From: Cordilura impudica
Taxonomy: Eukaryota; Arthropoda; Insecta; Diptera; Scathophagidae
DNA: 64,000 nt
Assembly (NCBI GenBank): GCA_963682025.1
Contig: OY821519.1
Span: 11,149,668-11,213,667, forward strand
Direction: 5' to 3'
Below, one piece after another: positions 21,518 through 31,913 of this stretch. Below the pieces are notes generated by a model. That model did not search any database and was not told the origin of the DNA. It was given only the letters and a program-made list of their open reading frames with translations. Every line of letters begins with the position of its first letter. Position 1 is the stretch's first letter. A program made the position numbers and the translations under genes.

Positions 21518-22515
21518 GTTCGGTTATTTGGTTTCTTATATATTTTTTTAAATGCATTAAAAAAGAAAAAAACGCAACGATAACGATTTGTAAAAAAAAC
21601 ATACAACAATTATAATTTGTGGTAATAAGATCTAAACAAATATAATTATGTTTATTAATAAAACATAAAAATTTCCATTTCCACTAGTGTTAAATGCTTA
21701 ATAAACTGCAAAGAAATTTAAAAAAAAAATAATTTTTTTTTGAAACAATTCATAGTTATGTATAAATAACAATAACTTTTTTTTTAAATAAAATTTTTTT
21801 TATAAAAATTCACGTGTTTAAAGTGTTTTTTTTGGTGTTTTCTTGTGTTTAATAAATTGGTTTTTAATAAAACAGAAACAGAATTTATTTAATTAAAATT
21901 TTTTTTTATTGTATCAATTTCGTTTAATGGATATTTATTTTATTAAATATTTGAATTTATGTTTCTTGAAGCGTAAATATTTTAATTAAATTTTATAGCT
22001 AAATACTCGTACATTGTATGTATGTATGTATATCTATCTTACTTACTTCATGGCATCTCCTTAAAAATGTTGATTCGTTTTCTTTTTGCGTGTCAATACT
22101 ATAATTTTCCATTTATTTGAGTTGGTTGATCGTTCAAAATACTTTTTTTTTCGTGTGTTTTTTTCTCTTCATCATACATAGAGTTCATTTAAAATAAAAC
22201 AAGGTGTAAAAGAATTATTTTTGAATGTGTAAAAATTTTGTATACGTGTTAAACTTCAGTTGTCGAGAATTCATTCTTTTATTTGTGTCTCCAATTTGAT
22301 TTTTTTTTCCTATTTTTATTTGATTTTCGTTCGTGTGTTTCTAACTTACTGGCAGCTTGCTATTCTTATTCAAGTTTGTTTTTTTTTTGTTTTTGTGTTT
22401 TTTTTTTTTTTTGGTTTTAAAGGCATTTGTTGGATACACTCAACTTTACTCAACAAGTTCAATCTAAAATCAACAAACCAACAGTCATCAATTACTTTAC
22501 AAATTCAATATTGAG
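21486..22515 (+). other. Candidate non-coding first exon (5' leader) of a host gene
   Basis: From the predicted start the sequence runs about 1030 bases to AATATTGAG followed by GTAAGTG at 22516, a strong splice donor. The leader is T-rich with homopolymers and has only short open frames. An 84-codon one near 22260 is hydrophobic low complexity and not convincing. It is an untranslated first exon typical of regulated fly genes, whose coding exons would lie right of or beyond the window. The gene's identity cannot be told. Confidence 0.45.
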
Positions 22516-22869
22516 GTAAGTGTTTTGAAAAACAAATATTCCATTTAAGAAAAAAAAAATCAACTTCAAAACATAAAAAAATATTGTATAGATTATATAT
22601 CTTACTATGCTGAGGAGTATACAGTGTGTAACAATACAATGGAAACTTTTAACAGAATATTTTTTTTTTGTGGAATTGAACGGTCAATACCAAAAAATTG
22701 GATTATAAATTAAGTTAAAAAGTCTTTAATTAATTTAATAATTTGTATTTTTTATTTATTTAAAAAAGAAAAAAATATTAACACAAAATAGCTTAACTTC
22801 AGAAAAAAAAAATAACAAAACTTAAAAGTATTTGCTTTACAATAATTTAAAACTTTCCTCTATTTTTTG

Positions 22870-23156
22870 TTTCCATATTTTGTTGGTTATCCATTATTTT
22901 TTAGTACTGCTTCAAAACAACGAAGCATGGAGTCAATTCAATTGTTGATGAGATCCATTGAAATTTTTTGCCACCCTACATTAACTGCCTCTATGAGATC
23001 TGTTTTGTTTGAGAAATTTCGTGTCCGTATTTTTTGACCTACAATTTCCCATAGATTTCCTATGGGATATAGATCTGGTGTTTGGGCTGGCCATTCCAAA
23101 ACACTAACTGCATTAGACTGTAGCCCTTCGATTACAACTTTGGAGGAGTGTTTTGG
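22870..23156 (-). pseudogene. Tc1 transposase C-terminus (element B)
   Basis: Reads HSSKVVIEGLQSNAVSVLEW, then PAQTPDLYPIGNLWEIV, then RNFSNKTDLIEAVNVGWQKI and LRCFEAVLKNN. In Tc1 enzymes the motif is SPDLNPIENLW with Glu as the third catalytic residue. Here that Glu is Gly (PIGNLW), so the copy was dead in this residue as well. The start of this piece joins directly to HDNDPK at 24144 once the Foldback-like insertion is removed. Confidence 0.85.
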
Positions 23157-24143
23157 GATTTGCGGAAAATTTCCCGAAAACAATTTCCCGAGAAGAATTT
23201 CCCGAAAACAATTTCCCGAAATTACAATTTCCCAAACAGAATATCCCGAAATGACAATTTCCCGAAATTACAATTTCCCGAACACAATTTCCCGAAACTA
23301 CAATTTCCCGAAATTACTATTTCTTCAAAGAGCTTGTTGATGGTATTTCCGAAACAATATCATCAGAAATTCCGGCCGAAGCGCGAGCAATCAGTTCATG
23401 ACCACTTGATGTAGTGGTCCGGGTAAGATCTTTCAGCTCATTAACGATTTTTTCTTTAGCAACGAAAGCCGCTTCGGCACTGTGATTGTTATGACCCTAC
23501 CGGTACAATGTTTTCCTCGATAAAGGATACAACGCCAATAAACGCTATCAACGGACTGACCATCGTCATGATACAAGAAATCATTCAAAAGCAACCTCGG
23601 TTTAACTTTTTCGCTATCCACGAATTCGAGTGGCATAGTAACTGAGTATTACAACCCAAATAACTAAAAAAACTTCGCTATGCAAGATGGTAACGATTCC
23701 GTAGCAGCTACTGCATGGGCATGATGTGATGGAGTGAGCGTTATCCTTAGGGAAGTCTGAATACCGAATTGACGAGGGAGGGTGGAAGAGGAAGGGCGCG
23801 GTGCGGGGTGGGGGAATTGTTTTTTCGAGAAGTCGTATACTCCGAAAATTGTTTCTTCAAGAAATCGTATGCAGCAAGTTTTTTTTATGGGGGAAATCAA
23901 GAATATATGGGAAGTTGTAAACTAAAAATAGGGAAATTGTAATTTCGGGAAATTTTTTTCGGGAAATCGTAATTTCGGGAAATTGTAATTTCGGGAAATT
24001 GTTTTCGAGAAATTGTAATTTCGGGAAATTCTTTTCGGGGAATTGTTTTTTCTGGGAATTGTTTTTTCGGGCAATTGTTTTAGGGCAATTGTATTTGGGA
24101 AATTGTTTTCGGGAAATCGTTTTCGGGAAATTTTCCGTAGACG
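23157..24143. mobile_element. Foldback/MULE-like element with CCCGAAA tandem arms, copy 2
   Basis: Same family as 15463-16403, opposite orientation. GTGTTTTGG flanks it (23148-23156 and 24144-24152). Removing one copy restores the Tc1 reading DNDPKHSSK. Outer tips are GATTTGCGGAAAATTTCCC and GGGAAATTTTCCGTAGACG. The left arm is about 23157-23320 and the right arm about 23930-24143. Both are arrays of short units ending in CCCGAAA or its complement. The centre carries the FLYWCH fragment and a GC-rich stretch near 23770-23810. Confidence 0.88.
23380..23636 (-). pseudogene. FLYWCH zinc-finger fragment of a MULE-like transposase (copy 2)
   Basis: From the ATG at 23636 the frame reads MPLEFVDSEKVKPRLLLND, FLYHDDGQSVDSVYWRCILY, RGKHCTGRVITIT and runs to 23433. 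The conserved FLY, Trp, Cys and His positions of the FLYWCH zinc finger are all present. This domain binds DNA and is commonly fused N-terminal to insect Mutator-like transposases. No catalytic domain follows. The two copies differ by point changes and small indels, so they are independent insertions of a related element. Confidence 0.7.
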
Positions 24144-24340
24144 GTGTTTTGGGTCATTGTCATGTAGGAACTTTTAGACCAGGGGCATATTTGCCTGTAT
24201 CCAATGCCAGTTAGAGTAACTTTTACTGTATGAATTGGACCTATTCCTTGGCCTGAACAGCAACCCCATACCTTAATATTGCCACTGCCAAAATTAAAAG
24301 TTTTATTTGTATATTTTGGGTTTGAGTCTTTTTTCCTTTG
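24144..24340 (-). pseudogene. Tc1 transposase, central part (element B)
   Basis: Reads RLKPKYTNKTFNFGSGN, then VWGCCSGQGIGPIHTVK, then, after a frameshift, HDNDPK with the second catalytic Asp. Bounded by the LINE on one side and by the Foldback-like element on the other. Confidence 0.8.
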
Positions 24341-24463
24341 GTTTTTTTTTATATTTATTAACCAACACTCAGGAGATGCCCCCTACAGATGCAATGCCTT
24401 GTGTTGATCTCAGAAAAATAGGTTGTGGGAAGGAGGAAAGAGGGAGTAGTGTTGGTGATATTT

Positions 24464-25196
24464 CTGTGGTTTTCTAGAATAACCGCGTATGTCATAAAAT
24501 CAAAATGTTCAGGGGAGCCAAAAAACATTATGTTTGAAATTATGGGCTCGATATAAATTTTTTAGAGCTTTTTATTTAACAGTCCTGTAGATATGGGCAA
24601 TAAATACTTTATATAAAATTTTGAGTCAAAAATCTTCAGAGTGATAGATCCTAGAGAAGGACGAAAAAACAATATGTAAATAGCACTTAAAGTGTGTGGA
24701 GATAAAATAACTTATGTCGACAAACGTCGTTTTCTTTGAAAAAGAAAACTACCAATGCAACCACCCATGTAGACATAAGTTGTTGTTGCTTGAAAAATGG
24801 ATTTTTTTGTTCGCCAACAAAAAGTTAACGGGACTTAGGATGAGAATATAACAACGCATCAAGAATAATAGTGACAAAAAATAACAGAAATAAATGCACA
24901 AGTTTTTACAAGTGGTTATAAACTGAAAAATAATCCAAAATTATTTTGCATTTTTTTTCATTAATAACAACGTATCTCAGCGATTAAACGTAGGTTGACA
25001 TGCGTCGTTAGTGCTGCAAATTAATTTAATAAACATTTAAGTTTCGTCGTTATTTAAAGAAAAAACTCAGAAATGGTCGATATTTTTTTTTTTTTAAATT
25101 TAACACATCTAAAGAGCGTTAAAAATTAATATATTTGGCATCGTTAACTCAAAACTGACAAAAAACGACATACGCGATTATTCCAGAAAACCACAG
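24464..25196. mobile_element. 733-base TIR element inside LINE, 4-base target duplication
   Basis: Ends are CTGTGGTTTTCTAGAATAA and the complement of CTGTGGTTTTCTGGAATAA, continuing imperfectly (CCGCGTATGTC against TCGCGTATGTC). ATTT flanks it on both sides (24460-24463 and 25197-25200). The intact LINE copy at 55245 shows the empty site. The body has no coding sequence but carries recurring GTCGACAAACGTCG-like motifs. Superfamily not assigned. Confidence 0.75.
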
Positions 25197-25199
25197 ATT

Positions 25200-26079
25200 T
25201 GACTTAAATTTTATTAGATTATAACTGTCAGGACCTCTGCTGGGAGTTTATTCCACATACGGCTAGTTCGACTGATAAACGAATTTTCTCTGTAATTCGT
25301 TATGCGGTCAACTGGACAATAGACTACAAACGGATGTGATCTACTAAAAAAGCGGGTAGAGCGAACCGAAACTCAGGCACTTGGAATAAGTTCGCTTATC
25401 TCAGAAGAACATTTCCCATGGTATTATCTATAGAACAGTGCTACACAACCCACATTCCGACGATGTTCCAATGAGTCAATAGAGTTGAATACCCTACTGT
25501 CATTGATGAGCATCAACGTCCTCCTTTGCACACGGCCCAGTAGCTCCAAAATAGGCTTTAAAGCTCTTGCCCACATATGGGAGTTGTATTCCATTTTCGG
25601 TCGGATGTAAGTGGTATAGATTTTAAGGAGATCAGAGGGAGTGAAGTAATTTTTGCACCGTTTTAGAAAACCAAAACACTTGAATGCTTTTTTCGACACT
25701 TGAAAAACATAGTCGATCCAACGAACATCACATTGAATTCTCATGCCTAGAACATCAAGAGTATCCGATTCCTCAGTACCTATACCACCCATATATACAG
25801 ATGACATTGTTGAATCCATGGCCCTATGGGTCAAAATACAACATTGAGTCTTCAGCGCTTAAAAATCAAGCCTGTTCGCTTTACCTCACTCGGAGATTGT
25901 TAACAGGTCTTGATTGAGTGCGTCATTCATTGTCTGCCTTTTGCCCCCAACCTCCAAGAGGCTTTGCCTACAATTAAAGGAAAATGAATAACAAATGCTG
26001 CTGTCACCCGCAAAAGAGAGATAAGAAAAGAGAAGGAGAAAGAACGGAACCTTGAGGTACCCCGGAATTAAGCAGAAAC
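25200..26079 (-). pseudogene. Reverse transcriptase fragment, LINE-A family
   Basis: Read from 26079: LLNSGVPQGSVLSPSLFLLY, SFAGDSSICYSF (catalytic FADD changed), then an open piece 25834-25424 with LDVLGMRIQCDVRW, KAFKCFGFLKRCKNYFTPSD, LLKIYTTYIRPKMEY and ELLGRVQRRTLMLINDSRV. This is the C-terminal third of a non-LTR RT of Jockey/CR1-like type. The exact clade is uncertain. Confidence 0.8.
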
Positions 26080-26223
26080 GACGTTTGCCATCATGGTCTC
26101 TTATACTAAACTTGGACTCATCTAAAAAGACAGCGGTATCCCAATTCCGTCTTGATCAGTTCATGTGTTCTTAAGCAAATGCTTACCGAGAAACTGTTCG
26201 AGCAATATTTACACCCAATTGCT
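26080..26223 (-). pseudogene. Tc1 transposase, fragment before first catalytic region (element B)
   Basis: Reads VNIARTVSR, EHMN, then FLDESKFSIRDHDGK with the first catalytic Asp (FLDESKF). It continues across the LINE insertion at 24340. Confidence 0.75.
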
Positions 26224-27000
26224 CTATGTGGTTTGGTATAATAACTTTGTGCTGCTGTTTGTAACTACCAAAAATATTTGACCTAGACCCATCTTTTATT
26301 ATACCGATCAGCTCAGAATCACTTTCTGAGTCGTTTTAGCGATGTCCGTCCGTCTGTCCGTCCGTCCGTCTGTGTGTCCATGTAAACCTTGTAGTCAAAC
26401 TACAGGTCACAAATATGAATATATTTTGATGAAACTTGGTATAGATCGGCCATAGGATGAACGCTATTGAAATTTGTGAAAATCGGTCCATATTCAGACC
26501 TAGTCCCCATACGAATGACCCCCATGAAATCGACATAAATTGCCATAAGATCCAAATTATCGCATAGATCTTAGTCAAATTGGGTTTGTATGTATTCATT
26601 GTATTCATTAATCAGTAGTCCAAAAATAATCCCTATAGGACAATTCTTAGTCACAGGCCCCATATAGAGCTGCTTCCCGATCTTCACTTAAATCTATCAA
26701 AAAACAAAAATATTGCACAGGTTTCTCTCAAATTTGGTTTGTGCATATTTTTTCAAAATATAAGTGACTTTACCAAATATGGTCAGGTTCGGTCCATTTT
26801 TCGACCTAGTCCCCATATAAATGTAGCACCCGATATGAACTTTTTCATATCCAAAGGCAAAAAAATTAATAACAATGCCACTCAAATTTGGTTTATGTTA
26901 ATTTTCTATATCGAATTAGTTGGATGGAAGAGATAGGGTCACTAAACCATGGTATAGGGTATCGTATAGTCGGTCTAGACCGACTATAATTTCTTACTTG
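26224..27000 (-). mobile_element. (GTCY)n element, family M, copy 3
   Basis: Minus-strand copy: (GTCC)n run at about 26343-26372, body, and hairpin of TATAGTCGGTCT type at about 26965-26988. The GGGTATAA end is missing at the 26224 side. It abuts copy 4 head to tail. Confidence 0.8.
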
Positions 27001-27611
27001 TTGTAACTTCCAAAAATATTTGACCTAGATCTACCTTTTGTTATACCGATTGACTTAGAATTACTTTCTGAGTCGATTTAGCGATGGTGAAAATCGGTTC
27101 ATCTTCAGACCTAGTCCCCATACAAATGACCCCTATGAGTTTGATTTAAATTGACATATCCTAATTATCATACAGATCTCTCTCAAATTGTGTTTGGGTA
27201 TGTTTATTATATCTATTTATCAGTAGTCAAATAATAAAACTAATACGACACTTCTAAGTCACAGCCCTCATATGAAGCTGATTCCCGATCTTCACTTAAA
27301 TCTATCAAAAACCAAAAAAATTTGAACAGATGTTTCAAAAATTTGGTTTGTACATATTTTTTCAAAATATAAATGACTTTACCAAATATGGTCAGGATCG
27401 GTCCATTTTTCGACCTAGTCCCCATATAAATATAGAATCCGATATAAACTTTTTCGTATCCGAAGACAAACAAATTAATAACAATGCCACTCAAATTTCG
27501 TTTATGCTCATTTTCTATATCTAATTAGGCGGACCTAAGAAATATGGTCTTTGAATACATGGAATATGGTATCGTATAGTCGGTCTAAACAGACTATATT
27601 TTTCTTACTTG
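27001..27611 (-). mobile_element. (GTCY)n element, family M, copy 4 (internally deleted)
   Basis: Tandem with copy 3 in the same orientation. It lacks the first about 40 bases and the (GTCC)n segment (the text jumps from AGCGATG to GTGAAAATCGGTTC at about 27087). Its palindrome has mismatches. The Tc1 host text resumes at 27612 with TTTTAGATACAG. Confidence 0.8.
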
Positions 27612-27635
27612 TTTTAGATACAGATTGTTAATGAC

Positions 27636-28624
27636 CTCTATATGTGACCTTCTCCGAGAAGAGGGACATAGTGTGTCATAAAACGGGTTTGGACTTAAGA
27701 TTGGATTCTGGTATCTAAAAGGGTGTAGAATATGATGAAATGAGTTAGATTCCTGATAAAAATTTATTTACCCCATAAAAAAGTACAAAACGAATTTGGG
27801 AAAATCGATAAAATGAGAAAAACATTAAAATTTTATTTTTTTTTTTGAGTTGTTGGTTTTAAATTGTTTGTTTTCGTCAGTCTTCGAATTTTTTTGGAGT
27901 TTGGACTTTTTTTTCGGTGTTTCGTGATCTGGTACTTCGATTTTCTTCCGTTTGACAATTTCAGTTTTTTCTTTTTTCGGCGCTTTGACTTCAGCTTTCC
28001 TTTTCTCGTGATCCGGTGCTTCGATTTTTTTTTCTTACTGGCAGGTTCAGATTTATTTTTCGATTTTTTCTTCGCATTGGGTTCACTCGGTTTAGGAGCT
28101 ACAAAATCCCGTTTCTGTGAATCAGTACATAAGATCCTGACATTCTCATACAAATACCATTTGCGATCTAACGATAAACCGCTTGGTGCAATGAGCGGAG
28201 GTAATTCGTTTGGTAGCTCAGCACTTAATCGCAGATAAAATTTTTCTTCTTCCGAGTCCACAAATTCTTTACATACAATTTCGATTTTTTTTTAAGTCAA
28301 AGTGGTGGTACTTGGTAATACCTAAAATGCAAACGTTTACAAAATTAATTGAAATGATTTTGAAAAATTAAAATCACAAAATCACAAACAGATAGCTGAG
28401 AGCGAACAGAGCAGCAACAATAGCAAAAGCGAAAAAAAATACGTCACCACATAGGCATGACGTCACCAAAGTCGGCACCCATTAAAACTAACCATACCAA
28501 TTCGCATCTCCCAACTGAAGGTGTGTCAAAGTGATAATGCGTTATGAAACTTTAGATGCTTTTTTCTCAAAACTTCATTTTCACACACTAGGTCCCTTTT
28601 CTCAGAGAAGTTCACATATGTAGC
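27636..28624. mobile_element. TIR element carrying a lysine-rich open frame, nested in Tc1 B
   Basis: Inverted ends of about 45 bases: left TATGTGACCTTCTCCGAGAA, right the complement of TATGTGAACTTCTCTGAGAA. It separates the Tc1 codons for EVINNLYLK (27612-27636) from the N-terminal part (28625 up). Exact borders and target duplication are unclear, possibly TA. Superfamily unknown. Confidence 0.6.
27833..28261 (-). CDS. Unrecognised lysine-rich protein in nested TIR element
   Basis: A 142-codon open frame. Residues 1-55 are of normal composition (MDSEEEKFYLRLSAELPNEL, PSGLSLDRKWYLYENVRIL, CTDSQKRDFV). The rest is mostly Lys/Arg/Ser with KKKSK-type stretches like nuclear localisation signals. 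The A-rich coding strand makes the C-terminal half prone to chance open frames. The N-terminal half looks more protein-like. I do not recognise the family. It may be a captured host exon or a transposon accessory protein, or not a gene. Confidence 0.3.
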   Translation of the reverse strand: MDSEEEKFYLRLSAELPNELPPLIAPSGLSLDRKWYLYENVRILCTDSQKRDFVAPKPSEPNAKKKSKNKSEPASKKKKSKHRITRKGKLKSKRRKKKKLKLSNGRKSKYQITKHRKKSPNSKKIRRLTKTNNLKPTTQKKK

Positions 28625-28639
28625 ATTTTTGTAGCATAT

Positions 28640-28855
28640 TTTTTAAACTCTTGCTATTAAATTATCCTGTCTTTAACTCTTTTTACGGTACATGCCGCCT
28701 AACGTTGAGAGTTCATGAATTTCTTGACAATTTTTGAAATTATAGTTTTATTCTTAGAAAATTTCTCACAAATTTTCTTTTGCTTAAGATCATCAGTAAA
28801 ATCATATATTTTTCTTGTTTCTAACTCTTCACACAACTTTATTCTTGTCATTATT
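28640..28855 (-). pseudogene. Tc1 transposase N-terminus (element B)
   Basis: From the ATG at about 28853: MTRIKLCEELETRKIYDF, KQKKICEKFSKNKTIISKIV, KKFMNSQR then stop. It is nearly identical in layout to element A at 6286. The 5' leader runs from here to the inverted repeat at 29256 and includes a C-rich run near 29148-29160. Confidence 0.85.
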
Positions 28856-29258
28856 TTACAATAATTAATCCCTAATCCTAAGATAAGATTAAATCATTAA
28901 AAAATACAATTGTGTTTAAAAACAGTTGGAAAAAAATTTCAGAAACTATAAATATTTACATAACGATGATGATTTTATACATTTTCTTACATCCAATTCA
29001 CTATTTTTACTGTTTAAATCAGAAGTTTAAAAGTTTCCATTGTTTTGGTATCACTAACACAAGATATTTTTTTGTTTATCTATTTTTTTAAATTATATTT
29101 TTAGTAACCGATTTGTTACCGATAAAGAACACACCAAAGAGTAATTCCCCCGCCCCCCCCAAAAAAATAAAACATAATTTTAGGACTTAACGCAAATTAT
29201 TACAAAATTAGCATTTCAGAATTTTGTAAAAGTTTCCAAAGTACTGTCACCCACTGTA

Positions 29259-30665
29259 TATAAGTTTGCTCTTTCATTTGTAACACTTCTTAAATGATAA
29301 AGATAATTTATGCTTTATTTTTGTAACAAGCTTTGCTAATTTAGAGATGTTCTTCTGTTGGTTGAAATTTATGGAAAATGTTATTGTTCCGAGAAGTTGA
29401 TCATTGAAAATATAAAAATTCAGTCTATTGCAATAAAGTTTTAATTAAAACCTATTAACTTTTGGTGAAGAATTGTAAAATATTTAGGAGCAAATTTTAT
29501 TTACCATAAATAATTTCTTTGGTCTAAAAATAATTTTTCGATCAAAAAATGTTTTGCTACCCTTCAAATTAGGTTTCTTATCGGAAATTCTATTTATCTC
29601 TCAAGAACTAAGATTAAAATTTATATTTGTAGAAAAATTTACCAATATTTGAGAATTTTCCAAAATTTTTGTCTAAACCAAAAATTGAACGTTTGCCCAC
29701 AAATGGGTTAAAACCAGTTTTATCTATTTTAAATTAAAATTTTTGTTAGAATGTTCGAGTCGATGATTGGAATCTTAAAATTTTATATTTGTTACATACA
29801 AAAATCATAGTTAACACAAATAAACAATTCTGGAATTTTCACAAAAACTATAGTTTTCAAAAGGAACTCAAGGGTAACGTTTTAAAACAACTTTAACAAT
29901 TTCTACCACAAAATGTTTAATATATTTTTTAATGCAGCTGGATAAATATTCTCGTAAAAAGCAACTTTAATGTTAAAATTTGGATAATTTACAAAAAAAA
30001 AAAAATAAATAAATAAAAAATATATATACATATAAATAAATAAGTCTATGTAGCAAATATATATAGTGAGTGGTTTCCGCTTTATAAACAAATTTTATCT
30101 TCATTCACGGCGAAATTCAAACACATAAAAATTAAAAAATTTGGTTGAACTAAATTTTAAAAAAATCAGTCAACCCTTTTGCCCTTAAACAATGTGGCGT
30201 ACACAAAAAGAATGTGAACAATAAATTTTGATTTCTCTTGCGTGAAGATTTTTGTTTATAAAGCATGTTATCGAGCGATTATTGAGAAAATGTTACTTTA
30301 TATAAAATTAAATTAATTTTGAAATTAATACTGTGCGCATTTTACTGAATTTTTTTTTTCTTAGAACGTACAAATGACCCAGACCTAGACCCGTATAAAC
30401 TTTAACAGATAACTGGGCAAGAAATAACATATGGGGAAAAAATATGGACAATTGTAAAAGTGATATAATAGGAACGTTATTGGCAACACCATTCAAAATA
30501 ATATTCAATATTCAAAACTACACTCAATAAATTAGAGCATCAAAAAAAAAAAAAAAAAAATAGTAATTTTGTTAGGAAAATACGTTCAAAACTAAACAAG
30601 AAGAGTGTTAAATCAGTATATTACATTAACATTAATATTTGGAATTATTGCACTATTAATACAAA
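29259..30665. other. AT-rich spacer, nothing recognised
   Basis: No repeat family, RNA or credible coding region noticed. A-rich runs occur at 29993-30020 and 30541-30560. Confidence 0.5.
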
Positions 30666-30666
30666 A

Positions 30667-31018
30667 CTAGCAGATCCCAGCCCAAAATTATTTTTCCATG
30701 TTATTGGTTTATGTCCAACATAATTTTTCAATTCAACACAATTATTATTGTAAATGAAGAAAATTAACTAATTTTGTTTGCAAACACATTAACAAATTTA
30801 ATAAACATACACATAGCATTGTGTAAATTTTTTTAAGTGTTAGTAGCAGTTTTAATTGCATTTTACGCCAAGAAGATGCAAAAATTTAAAAATATGTAAA
30901 TCTGGTGGACAGCTAAAAAGAAATACCTTTCAAATAAGATACGTTTGGTCAAATCGAGAGAAAACTGTAGAACAAATCATCGGTCACAAGGAATACCCTT
31001 ACCTATTAATATTATAGA
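30667..31018 (-). mobile_element. Non-autonomous Helitron-like element, copy e
   Basis: Minus-strand 5' TCTATAATATTAATAG and 3' GGGATCTGCTAG, flanked by A and T. Confidence 0.72.
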
Positions 31019-31179
31019 TTAAAAAAAAAATATTTGAAAAAGTGAACAATTTAATGAACTCAATACTAAATTATTATAACAAACACACTGAATTTTTAGA
31101 ATTTTTTAGAAGTGTCTCCCTGTTTTAGGTCATATTTTGGCACAATGGTGCCCGATTAACCCTGTCCAACCTGCTCAAA

Positions 31180-31400
31180 ATAATGTTAAACAATATTATC
31201 TAGGTAAATTGTTTATTTTATTAATGAGCATGATTTGAACAAACAGACAGACAGATGGACAAGAGGACATCGCTATATCGACTCGAGTTTTTATAAGAAT
31301 GCATGTACTTCCTTGCATCGCAAATAATTTTTTCGATGCGCTGGAAACGGAATGATAAACTGCATTATATACACTCTGCACAATGGTGGAGGGAGTATAA
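31180..31400 (+). repeat. Fragment of a third (GTCY)n-type element
   Basis: Contains CAGACAGACAGATGGACAAG, then CATCGCTATATCGACTCGAG, and an end GCACAATGGTGGAGGGAGTA. The order (tetranucleotide run, conserved ATCGACTC block, GGTGGAGGG-type end) parallels family M but the sequence is distinct. Single copy here. Confidence 0.45.
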
Positions 31401-31913
31401 GAATGTAATTGTTCGCCATTTTTAGGACAGGAGAGTTAAAAAGTTTTTCCTTTATAAATTGGTGAAGAATAATGTAAAAGTAGCAAAAATACTTCCTTTG
31501 GATGGGAAATATTAATTACAAGACTCGAATTAAAAATAAATTAAAAGCTGCAGGAAAATTCAAATGTCACAAATACGTATACAAATAAGAAAAACTGTCC
31601 CATCCAGAACTAACAGAAAGGAAAAAGTGTTACATTCAAATTATATAAACTTTCCAAAAATTACATTTTCGCTTCCTCTCAGTTTAATTTTTTGGTTAAT
31701 GCGGAAAACTTTCAACTTTACCATTAAAAGCAACTAACAGTCAAAACATTATTTTGAGTCTTCTAGTCAGACAGCTCCCAAAAATTCGAAATATATTTTC
31801 TGTATTAATTAATTATAAATATATTTATAAGAATTAATTCCTAGGAATGGTTTTATTGTGGTTAGGCATAAGCGAAAGTGGTGCCCGTGAACCAATGGCA
31901 AATTTATAATGAA
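31401..31913. other. AT-rich spacer, nothing recognised
   Basis: No supported gene or repeat. Confidence 0.45.

Larger units (their letters stand above)
24341..26079 (-). mobile_element. 5'-truncated non-LTR retrotransposon (LINE-A family), nested in Tc1 B
   Basis: The 3' end at 24341-24360 has a poly-T run on the plus strand (poly-A tail), followed by AACCAACACTCAGG as in the plus-strand copy that ends at 55379. It is truncated at about 26079 where LNSGVPQGSVLSP begins. It is interrupted by the TIR element at 24464-25196. RT motif C reads FAGD instead of FADD. Confidence 0.8.
22622..29256 (-). mobile_element. Tc1-like element B, one copy split by five or more insertions
   Basis: The 3' end at 22622 (CAGTGTGTAACAATACAATG) and the 5' end at 29256 (complement of CAGTGGGTGACAGTACTTTG) are matching inverted repeats, each bounded by TA (22620-22621 and 29257-29258). 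Surviving pieces, in minus-strand order, are 29256-28625, 27636-27612, 26224-26080, 24340-24144 and 23156-22622, together about 1.5 kb, the usual Tc1 length. Everything else is nested insertions. The element sits only 106 bases inside the presumed first intron of the host gene. Confidence 0.8.

Noticed and set aside
22260..22514. 84-codon hydrophobic frame in the leader exon
   Set aside because: T-rich homopolymer translation; no start context or conserved motif to support a protein.
27864..28238. Plus-strand 124-codon Phe-rich frame
   Set aside because: Antisense shadow of the A-rich lysine-coding stretch.
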